Positions 42,842-55,100 of a DNA stretch of 64,000 nt are shown one piece after another. This stretch comes from Vanilla planifolia. Taxonomy: Eukaryota; Streptophyta; Magnoliopsida; Asparagales; Orchidaceae. How positions within the stretch are numbered: position 1 is the stretch's first letter; each line of letters starts with the position of its first letter. Below the pieces are notes generated by a model that saw only the letters and a list, made by a program, of their open reading frames with translations, did not search any database and was not told where the DNA came from. The DNA lies in contig JAIUJO010000147.1 in the NCBI GenBank assembly GCA_023846275.1, positions 375,607-439,606 on the forward strand, in the 5' to 3' direction. The position numbers and the translations under genes were made by a program.

Positions 42842-43345
42842 TTGTATGATGCAATACTATTAAGTTGATAATCATCCTTATATGTGTTGTTGCGGTCATA
42901 TTGTATGAAGACAAATTAGTATCATACATTTGTCGCTTTAATGCTTATCTTACTATGATACAAATATGATATCTATGTCATACACGTACAACACACTTCT
43001 TTTTTTTAATAGCCCATTCAAAGAAACCACATTATTATTGTTGCAAAGTGGTACTACACATTTGCCTAATATTGTAATGTAAAAGTTTCAAACTCAAGCC
43101 TTCAAGCAAGCTTTTAGCCCTCATCAAACAAAAAATAATCTATTGCAATATTTTTTATTCTCAACAAAAATATTTTCTCTAAATCTAAACTTATCATTAA
43201 AATTTTTTAATCATTCGAGTAGCAGATTAAACTAGGAATCACATACTTTTGATGTCAAATTTGATGGGCATAACAAAAGATGTTAAAAATATTCTTTATT
43301 CGACTGTTTGATGTAATCTTTCAACATTTTTTATTTGATTGCATG
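42842..43345. repeat. 504-bp tandem duplication, copy 1
   Basis: From ttgtatgatgcaatac at 42842 the next 504 bases are repeated almost exactly, head to tail, from 43346. I count three differences: a substitution at 42994 versus 43498, a substitution at 43169 versus 43673, and one extra C in copy 2 at 43790. No open frame or known motif is seen. It includes a cagcctaat-free, AT-rich body with two atattgtatga motifs. Confidence 0.95.
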
Positions 43346-43850
43346 TTGTATGATGCAATACTATTAAGTTGATAATCATCCTTATATGTGTTGTTGCGGT
43401 CATATTGTATGAAGACAAATTAGTATCATACATTTGTCGCTTTAATGCTTATCTTACTATGATACAAATATGATATCTATGTCATACACGTACAACAGAC
43501 TTCTTTTTTTTAATAGCCCATTCAAAGAAACCACATTATTATTGTTGCAAAGTGGTACTACACATTTGCCTAATATTGTAATGTAAAAGTTTCAAACTCA
43601 AGCCTTCAAGCAAGCTTTTAGCCCTCATCAAACAAAAAATAATCTATTGCAATATTTTTTATTCTCAACAAACATATTTTCTCTAAATCTAAACTTATCA
43701 TTAAAATTTTTTAATCATTCGAGTAGCAGATTAAACTAGGAATCACATACTTTTGATGTCAAATTTGATGGGCATAACAAAAGATGTTACAAAATATTCT
43801 TTATTCGACTGTTTGATGTAATCTTTCAACATTTTTTATTTGATTGCATG
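43346..43850. repeat. 504-bp tandem duplication, copy 2
   Basis: Second copy, 505 bases with the extra C at 43790. The junction joins gattgcatg to ttgtatgatgc. At the far end the same gattgcatg continues into tgacttcatactcg. Only one or two bases are shared at the breakpoints, so the duplication was probably made by end joining rather than by recombination between long repeats. At over 99% identity, it is far younger than anything else in the window. Confidence 0.95.
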
Positions 43851-44371
43851 TGACTTCATACTCGTTAAGTCAACTAGTATTGTCAAATTTCCTTCCACTA
43901 TATGAAGAAATGTATTGCACTTTATCCACATGTTTTGGAATCTAAATGTTTTAATGCTTGATGTAGATTCTTTTATAAAATGCATAAGCATTAAGGTAAG
44001 AAAAATACTTTAGTGGTATGATTACTTCAATATTTGATAAGGAATGTCCACTATATAATTCAATGGGTGAAATTCCATTAAATCACCTCACACAATCAAT
44101 AGCTTATTAGGTATCTTTGTAGTTTGAGTGATATTATTCTTCATGTCCATTTAGATTTTGAGTGATTAGTGTAAATGAATGTACAACTACATGAAGTATT
44201 TCATTGTGGGTTTTTTATAAAAAAATGAATTAAGTTCCGCTCATCCTTTAAAATTTAGCAATCCAATCCATTCTTTTGTTATAACCAAATCTTGTTCAAG
44301 ACATTTCCCACGTAGTGGACAAAGCGCAACCTCTCTAACAACTAAGGCTTTTATTTCAATGTGTCATTGGT
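43851..44371. other. Unassigned repeat-island DNA
   Basis: No gene recognised. On the minus strand a short readable piece, NGISPIELYSGHSLSN at about 44080-44030, faintly resembles the region after the integrase core of LTR elements, where a 'GxSPxExxxG' pattern is usual. Flanking sequence does not support it, so I do not annotate an integrase. Confidence 0.35.
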
Positions 44372-44757
44372 TCATTTAATGCAATCATAACTATTTTTTC
44401 TTTTCAATAAATAATTTAGCTGACTAACCAAGCTCTCATTTGATGATACCATGACGTTCAAAATAAGAACTCTATTCATTGTAAGTCTTTTTTCATAAAT
44501 TTTAATATCATAAGGGCATCCATAGGATCCCTTTTGCATAACTAGTTTCTCTTGATCTTTTTCTATTTTCTCTTTTAGTATCTACTATGAACTAGGGTAA
44601 ACTCTTCCTCTTCACGTTGGACTTTTTGTAAATTCTTAGCTCTATTTTTAATCTCATCACTAAATTCTTTAAGTGAATGAAAAGTTTATTCTTGTTTGTC
44701 AGTACAAAATGAACCTTCTATTTCAGAAAGTGCAAATGACTTGTTTATTTTTCCCAT
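44372..44757 (-). pseudogene. Decayed unassigned reading frame, Lys/Glu-rich (coiled-coil-like)
   Basis: From an ATG at 44757-44755, a minus-strand frame of about 57 codons with one internal stop includes FSDEIKNRAKNLQKVQREEE. It then passes by a single frameshift near 44580 into 68 clean codons (for example ILKEKIEKDQEKLVMQKGSY, later NRVLILNVMVSSNESLVSQL) ending at a stop at 44374-44372. About nine or ten stops would be expected by chance over this length. The charged, heptad-like composition suggests a coiled coil. No family is recognised. It could belong to a nested transposon or a captured gene fragment. Confidence 0.35.
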
Positions 44758-46430
44758 AATCCTTTTTAAGGATTATGTAGTCATCTATTATCTAGTTAAA
44801 GATTATATTTGTCTCTCTACTAAAAAACTTAGTTTTTAATTGGATAATGAAAATCTCCTTCTCTATTTCCTAACCAAATGAAGCTCATCCTTGTTCCCAA
44901 CAAAGAGTTGAGCACAATGCCTGACATTCAGGAGCTACACTTGTGAGGTCCCTTTCCAATATGAGAATTTTAAAAATGTTGCATCATTTCGGTCTATTTT
45001 GCTATCATGTTTACCAAAAATGATTTAGTTCAATTTAATTCCTTAATGTAGTTCAATTTTTTGAAAGCTCTATTGTACTTTGTTGGTTTGGAAAAAATTT
45101 CATTTATATGTAGTATTGTATATCGTGACCTTAGTTGCAGTAGCTTGGAGAGAAACAAGATAGATTATCACATTATTTCTAATGCAATGATCCATCTCCT
45201 TTTTTTATTATATTTTGAATGGATAAATCAATTGCTAAATCGTTCTCAAAGCATTCATCATTGTAGAATCAACTTTTAAGGAAGCCACTGTTGCAAATGC
45301 CATTTGGTATAATGTTTCCTAATTGAAGAAATGTATCAATAGATGTTCAAATGAGATCTGAGCCTATGATAACAAAGGTTACGTGCTTAACTAAAGCTCT
45401 TTGTTCCATTTGGAAAGCCTCACTTCGAAATCAATGTTGTTCCAATCTCTATGATGTTAACACTAGAAATAATCTTTTTCCTTCTTTAATCTTATAAGAA
45501 TGTCTCAATTGTCAAGGCATCTCAATATGGAAGCAATTAAGAAAATAAATTTTGTTAAAAATGGATCAATTCGTCTTTATTTGCTCATTAGTGATTTTCA
45601 TATTAATAGGTGTTAAAAGGGAAACTCCATCTTTCAAATTTCAAATTCATCAAAAATGATGTCTAACTCTCCTCTGAAGTATATCTATTTTGCAAATTTT
45701 ATATTGTGATTGATCAATAGACACACGAAAAACATTTGGCAATCAATTTTTTATGGCTAGTACTGCCCTCAAATTCTCAATTCTTAAGTTTCAAGCCAAG
45801 AGGCTTGAGCACATTAAGAGAAAGAAATGGAAGGTTTAAAGAGCATATTAGTCATATTCCAAATGGCTAGTTTTTTTCTTTCTTGTTTTGTCTTTGACTA
45901 AAAATTCAAAAATTCTGCTTAACCATCACCGTAACACTATCATGCACTTCAAATCGCCCACTTTTTTGGACTTACATATTGTGTAGAAATATCTTAAAAA
46001 TCTTTCATATCATCATAGCTCAAATGTTAAATTAAAAAATATTGTTTGCAAATAACAAATTAAGTGAAATTTAATATAAAGCATAGTACATGATCTTTAT
46101 AAGTTGTGTCTAATAATTACTTAGACATTTTGGAAAAATGATTTGATTAGAAAATTTGAACTCTGTTCGAATTAACAAAACAATTGCTTAACCCAAGCAA
46201 CATTTTTGTCAATTAAGGAAGATGTTAGTTTCATGTGAAAGATTGTTTCATCTAGCAGTGGTCCCTTACTTTAGAAGGATATTCAAAAACTATTTTCAAA
46301 AAAAGCTTTTTTCAATTGTTCTTTATGTTACAAACACATAATGCTAAGTATAACATTAGCAGAGACTTTGTTCTAGTATTGTCTTACATTATATGATGAT
46401 TTCATGGTAAAAAATCCATATGAATTTTCC

Positions 46431-46468
<38 letters not shown>

Positions 46469-46887
46469 TCTATTTGAAAATTATGCAAGTTTGTACATCA
46501 TGTTCATTCTAACATCATTCATGACCCATGAGTCTTGGTTTGATCATAGGTTAGACTAAAAGTTAATTAACCATGCCAAATTTGATCATCGATCATACTA
46601 ATTTAATGTAGTTGAGAGTGTGTGGAAAAAATGTTGTGATCACACTGTGTTAAGAGCATGTAAGAATACTAATCATAAATGAGTAATGTTGACTTCTTGT
46701 GTAGCAATGATAAAGTGCTAAAACGAATAACTCTAACATGTCATATCAAATTGATGTGATCATTTCCTAGGCCTAGGGGAGTGACCTAATGAATGAGGCC
46801 TAGTTATTAATGCTTTGTGTTGAAAATACAAAATACACTTGTCATAAGACAAAGATTGTTACAGAATTTGATGTTTGATATTGGTTA
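44758..46887. other. Unassigned repeat-island DNA with an (AT)n run
   Basis: No gene recognised. A plus-strand frame of 72 codons at 45061-45279 starts from ATG but has no motif. The minus strand over 45180-45460 also reads semi-openly, at the density of stops expected by chance. Sequence is moderately AT-rich and lacks satellite boxes. The only simple repeat is the (AT)n at 46434-46465. Confidence 0.4.
46434..46465. repeat. (AT)n microsatellite
   Basis: About 31 bp of alternating AT between cctatt and tatttctatttg. It is not inside a satellite monomer, unlike the other AT runs before it. Confidence 0.9.
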
Positions 46888-47190
46888 AAGAGGTGAGTGT
46901 CCCAATATGATGTAGTAAAGTATAATTATTGAAAACCCTAATTCATCTGAGGTTGATGTGAATCCATCTCCTTCTAGATAGGTCAATTCTGTCAAATAAG
47001 TATTTAGGGTCAAAGGGTCTTCTAGTTAAAATTTCATTTTTGGGTTTGAAAGAGTATTTAGATTGCTTGTCATTATAGCTTGGTCCATAGATATTCCCAT
47101 CACTATATAGAAAATTTCATAACCACGGAATAAAGTAAAGTTTAAGATTCTCTTATGGGGGAAATGACTGATATGACAGAGTCTCCTAAA
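46888..47190 (-). pseudogene. Open, once-interrupted reading frame of about 100 codons, unassigned
   Basis: The minus strand reads about 100 codons with a single internal TAA, including ILNFTLFRGYEIFYIVMGIS and later LNTYLTELTYLEGDGFTS. Six or seven stops would be expected by chance. There is no upstream ATG of note and no motif I recognise. Given that it lies between the copia gag and pol relics on the same strand, it could be part of the same or a nested element. Confidence 0.3.
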
Positions 47191-47959
47191 ACACTAGAAT
47201 TATTTAAATGGTAGATATGTCATTCCATGAAATTTACATCAAAGAAGCCTTTTATTTTAATGTATAGTTAGCATTTTTCCAAAGAGGAAAGGTGAGGACT
47301 TTTATGGTTTCCAATTATAGACTTTATAAAATTTTTTAATTTGTGTAACAGTATAATTCCAACAAAATTATAATTTTCTTGATCCAAAAGTGTGTTTTGA
47401 GTTTAGATAAAGCAGTTACCAATAACCCAAATACTAATGACCATTTAATAGTTAACTATAAGTGTAGAATCAAACATGTTAAACTATTTTTCTTCACCCA
47501 AAAAACTTTGGAAATTATGAATGAATAAGAGTTCTAATCTCATAATGTGTTGCAATATGTCAAACTCTAAAATTTTAATGACATTTAAGTGAACAAAAGC
47601 TAGATACAACAAAAGAAGGAAACTTCTAAGATCTTAAGATATATGTTTTAATTTGTGGTAAGAAGCAAGTGTCTATTTAAAATCATTTATTTCCATATTA
47701 ACGTTTAAAATTATTGTACATGGATGCTCATCTCCTACTAATACTAAGGCATACAAATATTTACCACTTCTATCATGTTTCACACAATCCTAAATATATA
47801 GCTTTTCCATCATTCACCTTTTGGTATACACTTGGTAATTTGGTACTTTTAAAGCATATATCAATTTATTATTAATGATTAGAACCTCATTTCTATCAGA
47901 CATTGAACCAAAGCCACGATTTTTCTTTGTCAAAAACAAATGAGACTTTCATTATTCTT
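47191..47959. other. Unassigned stretch between candidate gag tail and upstream relics
   Basis: No gene recognised on either strand. If the copia element were intact, protease and integrase would lie here on the minus strand. I see no D-T/S-G protease motif and no zinc-finger HHCC block, so they are either lost or displaced. Confidence 0.4.
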
Positions 47960-49000
47960 CTTATTTCAAAATTTAGAATCAATAGAATCACTTAAATAGC
48001 TATCATAACTTTCTTCTTTATCGTTCAATTTTTTTCTTCTCCATAGTCCCAAGGTTGATAGGGGAATTAAGATGGATGTGTTATGGCCATTTTTTCATTA
48101 ATTTTTATGCACTCTTCCTTAACATTACATCTTGCTAATTGATTTCCAATCCATGCATCACACTTACCTACACTACGCCATTAAAGTAAACACAAGAATC
48201 CGTGAGAAATTAAGGACATCTCATCACTATTTTTAACATTGGACTCTAGAGGTCAACTTAGACTTTAATTCATTGGGTTCCTCCTTCCCTATACTTTTGA
48301 GAACTAAAAAATGCTTATATATTCTTTTCACTAACTCCAACTCATTCATCATTAATGCACATAATAGCTCATTAGTTCAAAGTCCTAAAATATTCTTATA
48401 GTTATTTATTTCTTTTACCAAATAATCATATACCTTCAATTATACTCAAAGATTCTTTTATAAATGCTCAAATTTAGAAAACATTTTTCCAAAATTTGAT
48501 AGACCAATAGTAATATTAGTAAATTAAGCATACACTTAATTATTTCGTTTCTTAAAATACAAAAAAAAATTCATAATCAGGTGACAACATATTAATTTTA
48601 TTTTCCATTACTTGCGAATTGCCTTCAAAGGTAGCCTTGAACTTAATAGCAATATCCTGATCAATCCTTAAATTCATGACCTTATTATATCATAAAGTAG
48701 ATAAACCCCAATGCATGATGTTTATAGCCCAAGAATTTAATTTTACATTAAGTTTTTCTTGCACATTTTGTTCTCCAATTGGTGTCCAAAGTAATACAAT
48801 CTTTATAATTCTTATGGGAAAAGTAAAGTGACTTCTATGTTGTCCTAGAGGTCTAAGTTTATACGTTCAGGTAAAACCCTTATACATTTTTTCAAATACA
48901 AATAATATTCACTTTTAAAAATATGTGGATGATGTTAAGACATTTCCCCACCCAATGTGTATAATTTCTTTAACAACTTTTAAGCCATCTTGACCATTCT
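47960..49000 (-). pseudogene. Decayed copia-type gag
   Basis: Minus-strand frames, joined across shifts, match the layout of plant copia gag (gag-polypeptide/UBN2 type). Near 48860 INLDL-stop-DNIE resembles the usual IDLDLWDIVE. At 48790-48660 NVKLNSWAINIMHWGLSTL-stop-YNKV corresponds to the alanine/asparagine-rich helix before the conserved 'E(Y/F)N(R/K)' segment. At 48636-48594 ATFEGNSQVMENKI matches the conserved T(Y/H)EGTNQVKESKI. Downstream come a degenerate NIT-GLSNFGK-like helix (about 48510) and an acidic Glu/Ser/Asp-rich tail, KEESYDSYLSDSIDSK (48027-47975). A zinc knuckle is not clearly preserved. The upstream PBS-like site and the same-strand pol support the call. Stops and frameshifts rule out function. 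Confidence 0.7.
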
Positions 49001-49102
49001 TAAAAGATATCTTTTTTGCTGCAACCTCTTTACAATGAACATTATAAGAATTTTTAAGACATAATAGTTGGGTGAATTTATTGTTCAATAAAAAATCATA
49101 AT

Positions 49103-49124
49103 TACATTTCTATGCCATTGTTGG
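49103..49124 (-). other. Decayed tRNA-Met primer-binding-site-like sequence next to LTR edge
   Basis: The plus strand reads tttctatgccattgttgg. Plant copia elements typically read GCTCTGATACCATTGTTGG on the antisense strand, that is ...CCAACA at the LTR end followed by TGGTATCAGAGC complementary to initiator tRNA-Met. The match needs one deleted base and a few substitutions. Its position, 100 bp or so upstream of the gag relic on the same strand, is exactly right. It places the inner edge of a 5' LTR at about 49119, with the LTR extending to higher coordinates. Confidence 0.5.
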
Positions 49125-52100
49125 AAGTAAAAAATTAACATTAATTTTTTGTAATAAGGATACCAAGATTTTTTATTGGTTCAATCAAAACAACAACCTC
49201 CAACCATCTCTACTCTAATGATATTACTCATTCTACTACAAACACTTTTGTTAGAAGATTGATGCGTGAGAACCCTTACAAGGCTAGCAAATAAAGGTGT
49301 TAATGATGGGCTAAATGAAGGAATAGAAAATTAAGTTTCAAATAAGACAATTACAAGAATCACTAAAACACAAATACAAGAATTTTTTTATATGAAAATT
49401 ACAAAAAACCTACAAGCTTACTGAAGATCTTTAGTAGGCAAGCAATATGAAATGAAAAATAAATTGTTATCAATAAACTAGAGAAATATAGATGAAAGAA
49501 AGAGTTGTGCTTCATTTTGAAGTTGCTTTAACATTGTTACAATGCTCAGTAGTGGTGGGGAACAATGGAGGACTTTGTTAAAGAAAAGCTCCTCTTTTAG
49601 AAAATGTATGAAAGCAGTATCAATTGCTTCTTAAGTGGATTTTTGTTATATATCTCGTAAAAGAATGCCTAATAAGTCTCTTAGGAAACTACAATAGTTG
49701 TTGAATAGCTAGAATTGTTTTATGTGATTAGCTAGTCATTGTAAGATTTTAGCATCTAATCATATTGCATGATACTAGTAAGTGACTCAGTCATCTACTA
49801 AATCAAACTATCCAACCCATTCTTACTCTCAATCTTTCAAAGGATCATATTATATGATATTTGTACAGCACACCTATGATAGTTTTCTTAATTCACTGAA
49901 TATATAAGCACTTTGTCAAATAAGATCATACATATACAATGGTAACATTGTACCAGAGAATCATGCCAAGTCCTTGCTAATGATTTTCTTACGTCTCCTT
50001 TGGAGAAGAATCAGTCCTATATGGCGAGCAACATTACTTTGTATGAACATCTCAACTTTTCTTTTCACCTATTTTTGATTTCGTAATTACTCATTTTAGG
50101 AACAATCATATCTGTTTGATGAGTATGATCTTAAGGTACAAATTTGTCCTTTCAATTTACTTAAGAGTTCAACTTTTATTGTAATAGTCTTATACTATAA
50201 AAACCTTAACATCATATTGCATGAAGCTTGTGTTGTTTAGTTATCAACTATGTTCTTTTGTGCTCACATAGGTTGTACAAGTACAATACCTTAGCATCAT
50301 ATTATACAAACATTTCTATGTCTTCATAACCATCATGAATAGCCATACGATAAGGTCATATAATTTTGTGAAATGATCACGTCTTATTGTTGTAAATATC
50401 ATATTGTATGATAACCTTGACACTACTTTTTGGTTACTAAACAATAGTCTCCAATTATCACCCTGACTTGTTACATTAAATAATCACACAACAAGATAAT
50501 GTTACTATACTACATGATCAGTCTTTCTTCATTTTAGCACTTTTCTTACTTTTATTTCAATTTAAAATTTTCTTGGAACATGAATCACTTTTCGTTTTGG
50601 TGCATTTTAGTTAATGCACATGTTAAATTTACTTATTGCATTATGCAATCTCACAGGATGTATAGAAAGCTAAAAAAACATGCATGAATAATGTCCAAGA
50701 GATGTGTAAAAGAGTAGGTTATGTTTGAACGTATGTGTCACATTATATATTGTATAATTTTTAACATTCTATCACAATAATGTTAGTGAAGATGGGCAAT
50801 AAATAGATTCAGTCCACCCAAAACAATGCCATAGATCTTTATTATTATGAAAGTGTAGCCAACCATCTTTTATGATAATAAACATTGCATGCTAATCCTA
50901 TTAATGACATTTTCACAACACATAATAGTCAACATATGTTTATCATTTTTTGATAATTAAATCTCTGTGCATGGTTATGAGGATAACTTATTCAAAATTG
51001 AATGTATTTTTGATAAACTTTTTGAAGATCTTAGGAAAAATAATGAATAGTTCAAAAACTTTAGCCTTTAGTTGAAATGAATTCCTTTAGTAGAAAATTG
51101 TTCAATAAGAATTCCCACACAAAAACTAGAAGAGTACAATGCTACCATCAACTTAAGCTACGAAATTCACTCAATCAAAATCTTGATAACTATTGTGGTG
51201 AACATAGAAAGGAGAATGAGTAACTATCACTTATTGTTTGATTACATGAATTAAAAATTAGATCAACTTGAGAGAATTTCAAGTGACTGTAGTTGACGTA
51301 TTGCTCCTCTGTAAGATGGAAATGCTTTGTCAACACTCAAAAAAGTTGAATTGAAAATAAGTTAGGCAATGTTAAAAATTGGAGCTAGATGTTTATGCAG
51401 ACGATAGGGTGACTTGTAAAAATTCAAATCACAATGTAAATAATTGAAAACAATAGAAGTATGTAAACATTCTTAATTCATAGGCAATCTTACTTTAAAA
51501 ATCTTTGTAACTTTAAAACCATTTATACATGGGTTGTAACTAAATAAATGCACAAGTGATTTGTAGATTGTTTGAACCAAAGCTAGTTCTATGCCAACTA
51601 TCAAATAAAGGGAAGAAAACACGGAGTCATATTTTGCAGAAATGGACACACCACACCAGTAATGTGGAGCCCATAAATATTTGCAAAGATGACTTACAAA
51701 GCAAAACACAAAAGTTCCCCCACACAAGTTATAGCATTGTTTAAAACAATCCTATAACTAATGGGTGATAAGAGCTAAAATGTGTCTAAATAACCAATTA
51801 AAACAAAAAGGTTAATGTTCCAAAAATTGGGAAAAGTAAAATAAATCTCATAATTACAAAATCCTATAACCCATAAAAAATATGATCAAGAGGTGTAGTA
51901 AACTTATGTTAGAAAATTTTAAAAAGACGCTCGACTTAATTCTATGTAATTCTTCCTTGAAAGGATGAGAAATATTGAGGAGATATACCATTTTTTGATA
52001 GCCTTGCCTATGATTCAATAATCTTTAATATAAATGATGATCTTCAAGATTTATTTATTTTTTAAATGAAATTTTATTTCAAATAAAAAGAGCCTAAAAA

Positions 52101-52150
52101 ATTAGGGTTGCATTAAAAATGATTTTTTTTGGATAAACATAATTAAGAAA
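49125..52150. other. Unassigned repeat-island DNA, possibly including a decayed 5' LTR
   Basis: No gene recognised. If the PBS-like site is real, the first few hundred bases are 5' LTR, but I could not align them with 39335-39768. The 49.76-50.41 kb part holds recurring ATCATATTGTATGAT-like motifs (listed separately). Overlapping open frames on opposite strands at 51473-51744 (84 and 62 codons) lie in the most G+C-rich patch here and show no motif. Satellite A sequence becomes recognisable again at about 52150-52190. Confidence 0.4.
49758..50412. repeat. Cluster of near-palindromic ATCATATTGTATGAT motifs
   Basis: Five related motifs occur: atcatattgcatgat at about 49759, atcatattatatgat at 49844, atcatattgcatga at 50211, atcatattatacaaa at 50296 and atcatattgtatgat at 50398. 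Two are preceded by a shared ccttarc (50204, 50289) and lie 85 bp apart, as do the first two. Related gtcatattgtatgaag copies lie at about 42891 and 43395 in the 504-bp duplication. This looks like a degenerate repeat unit of about 85-100 bp. Confidence 0.5.
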
Positions 52151-55100
52151 TTTCCAACAATACCTTTTTCTTTTTTGATCTAAGCACATATCAAATAACT
52201 AGGAATTATAGAGGTAAATGAGTAAAATAGTAAAAAGTTATTATTTTTAATTATATGTAGATGTGAATTAAAGCTAAAATAATATAAATTGATACAATAT
52301 AATATAAACAAGACAAAGCGATTTAAAGGTCACACAAAAGGGCATTTGGATGAACTTTGTAATACATCAAATTTAATGTTAAATATTTTAAGAGGTGTGA
52401 TAAATTATATAAGAAAGTTGTAGCCTAACATAGTAAACTAATTCATTGAAGCATCCTCTAAAATGGAATATGGTATAATAAAAATGAGTTATGAGGTTGT
52501 CAAAGTTGTAGAAAAAAAATGATAATATTAAAAAATAGGCATAAATATAATTAAATTATTATTCTCTTAATATCAATCAAATATATATTAAATCAAGAAA
52601 GTGATATCAAGGTGATGTAAAAGTCACATCATAAAATTCTTAGTTGTGCAAGAATACAACTATTTTAAAGAAAAAGATTAGAAAAGATGATATAAACTAT
52701 ATAGGAATACTGCATTTGACGATATTCAATAGATCAAATTTAATATCCTCAATCATTAAATCAAGTACGAATAAAAATGTTATCTAATGCATGCCAAAGT
52801 AATGTAGTATAATAGATTTAAAAATAATTAGTTGAATATTTAAAAGGATTGACAGCATATGACAGACAATAAGGACATCAATTTCATGTTGACTAGGTCT
52901 AAATTAAAATTATCACAATTTTCTAAATTAAATATAAAAAAGAAACAACAAATTTATTTTTTAATTTTAAGAAGATACAAACAAATGTCAAAATGAGACA
53001 AGTTGAAGCAAACAAATCAACTAAATTAAAGCAACATAGAGTTCATGTGAGATGAGATTCAGTTTTTAGTAGTAATACAATTAAATGAAAGCAAATATTG
53101 GAAGAGATAAGAGGAATTGTATAAGATAGTTGCATTCCAAGGAAGTAAAAGATTGAGTGTAGTATTAATCTTTAAATAAGGCTCAAATTTGAAAAACTGT
53201 TAAATAAATTTAAAAATAATAAAAAAAATTAAAAAAATATTAAAATGATTATTTTATTAAATAGAGTTCATCTAGATGAGCAAATGTCATGTTTTTCTTC
53301 TACATTGTTGCCTTTGGAAAACACTGAAATACCAAAATAGGTAAGAATGGAAAATAACAAATTATTATTTTAATATTAAGCAAATATAAAATAAAGCTAC
53401 AACATTATAAACAAAAACTATAGCACAGACAAATCAAAGTGATGTAATCATCACACGAGATGAGATTTAGAGTTATATAATGATACAACTAAATCAAAGC
53501 AAAATATTTGAAGAAACATTTTGATTTCTATGGGAAAGATGCATTCCAAAATACTAAAGAGATTATATGTAATATTGCCAACCATCTAGTCAAATACAAA
53601 TCAAAATGTTAAACAAATTTTGTTAAAGCCTTGGATGGTAAAATATGTAAAAAATTTAAAATAAATATTTAGTTGGATAGAGGTTATCAAATAAAGTCCA
53701 ACAATGTTTACTTTCTCTCAATTGGATCTTATTTTTAATTATAGTGAATTACCAAAGAAAACAAGCATATATAATAATTATTATTTTAATATTAAATAAA
53801 TTTATTATTAAAGATAAAGTAAGATTAATCAAAGTAATAAACTATAACAAAATCAAAGTTGTGTGAAGGTCACAAGAGAAGAAATTTTCTTACATAATAG
53901 AATTACAAAATTAAAAAAAAAATTTAAAGAAAAAAGACTTAGCTATTGGAAAGTTTGATTCCAAGATACTAAGGAGATTTAATGTAATATTCTGAACCAT
54001 TAACTCAATATGAATAGAAATGCATTGTAAGTTATGACAAAAAAATTAAAAATATAATATTTAAACTTTAAAAAATTAATATTTAATTTAATAAAGCTAA
54101 TCAAGGAGAGTCTAATGATATTTGTTTTTCCTTGGTTGGACATCTTTGAAATTACTTCAAATTACCAAAATAAATCACCAAAACTAATAACAAAAGTTTT
54201 AATATTAAAATATATATATATATAAAAATAAAAATATATATGAAAGTAATGTAATATTATTACATAAAAAACTTTTTTAAAAGTCATATTGAGGAGTTTT
54301 GGAGTTATATAGTAATATATCCAAATGAAAGTGAAATTAAGAAGAAATTAGATAAATTACACGTGAAATTTGCATTCCAGGATACTAAGCAGGTCGATTG
54401 CGACTTCCTTGATTGTCAAATCCTCTACAAATTGAAATGCCTCAAAATGCATGCCAAATCCATCTTAAATAAAATATTTAGAAAAATAGAAATGAATAAT
54501 TAATGAGATTGAGCTTATCTTACGGAGTAAAAAAAGTTTTATTTTGTTGCCATTTCAAAATACTACAAATTACTAAAGTAAAGAAGGATAAATAACAATA
54601 AATTTTTTTTTATCATAAATTAAATATATATATAAAAACTAAAATGTGATAAATTGAGGAAACGTAATGTAGCAAAATCAAAGTGATGTAATGATTAAAA
54701 GAGAGGAGAATAAGAGTTTCTTTGTAAAATAATAAATATATAGTAGAATATTTTGAAAGTTAGAGTTTCAAGGAAATATAACCAACTTAAACTTAACTTT
54801 AAAAATATTAGATAAGTTTTACAAACAAAATTGTATTAAAATATTCTAAAAAGATTAAGTATAACATCTTAAATCATCAAATTAAGAACAAAAAATATCA
54901 TTCAACATGTACCAAATAAAAAACTCAATTATTTAAAAATATAAGTATTTATTTAGAATAATTGAGCTCATAATAAGAAGCCAAATGACATATGATCCAT
55001 GTCAATTAGGCCCCGTTTGGAATTACTATGGCTTAATAAAGGAAATCAGGAAAAATATAAATAAGTTATTATTTAAATATAAATAAATATAAATTAAAGC

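Noticed and set aside
43985-44120. Possible LTR-element integrase tail (NGISPIELYSG on minus)
   Set aside because: One short resemblance only; no catalytic DDE blocks or zinc motif nearby.
49119-49560. Partner LTR to the candidate at 39335-39768
   Set aside because: Only scattered short matches (such as caaataaagg) are visible; I could not align the two intervals, so no LTR pair is claimed.
51473-51744. Opposite-strand overlapping frames of 84 and 62 codons in a locally less AT-rich patch
   Set aside because: No motif, no partner gene, and both strands open at once suggests composition rather than coding.
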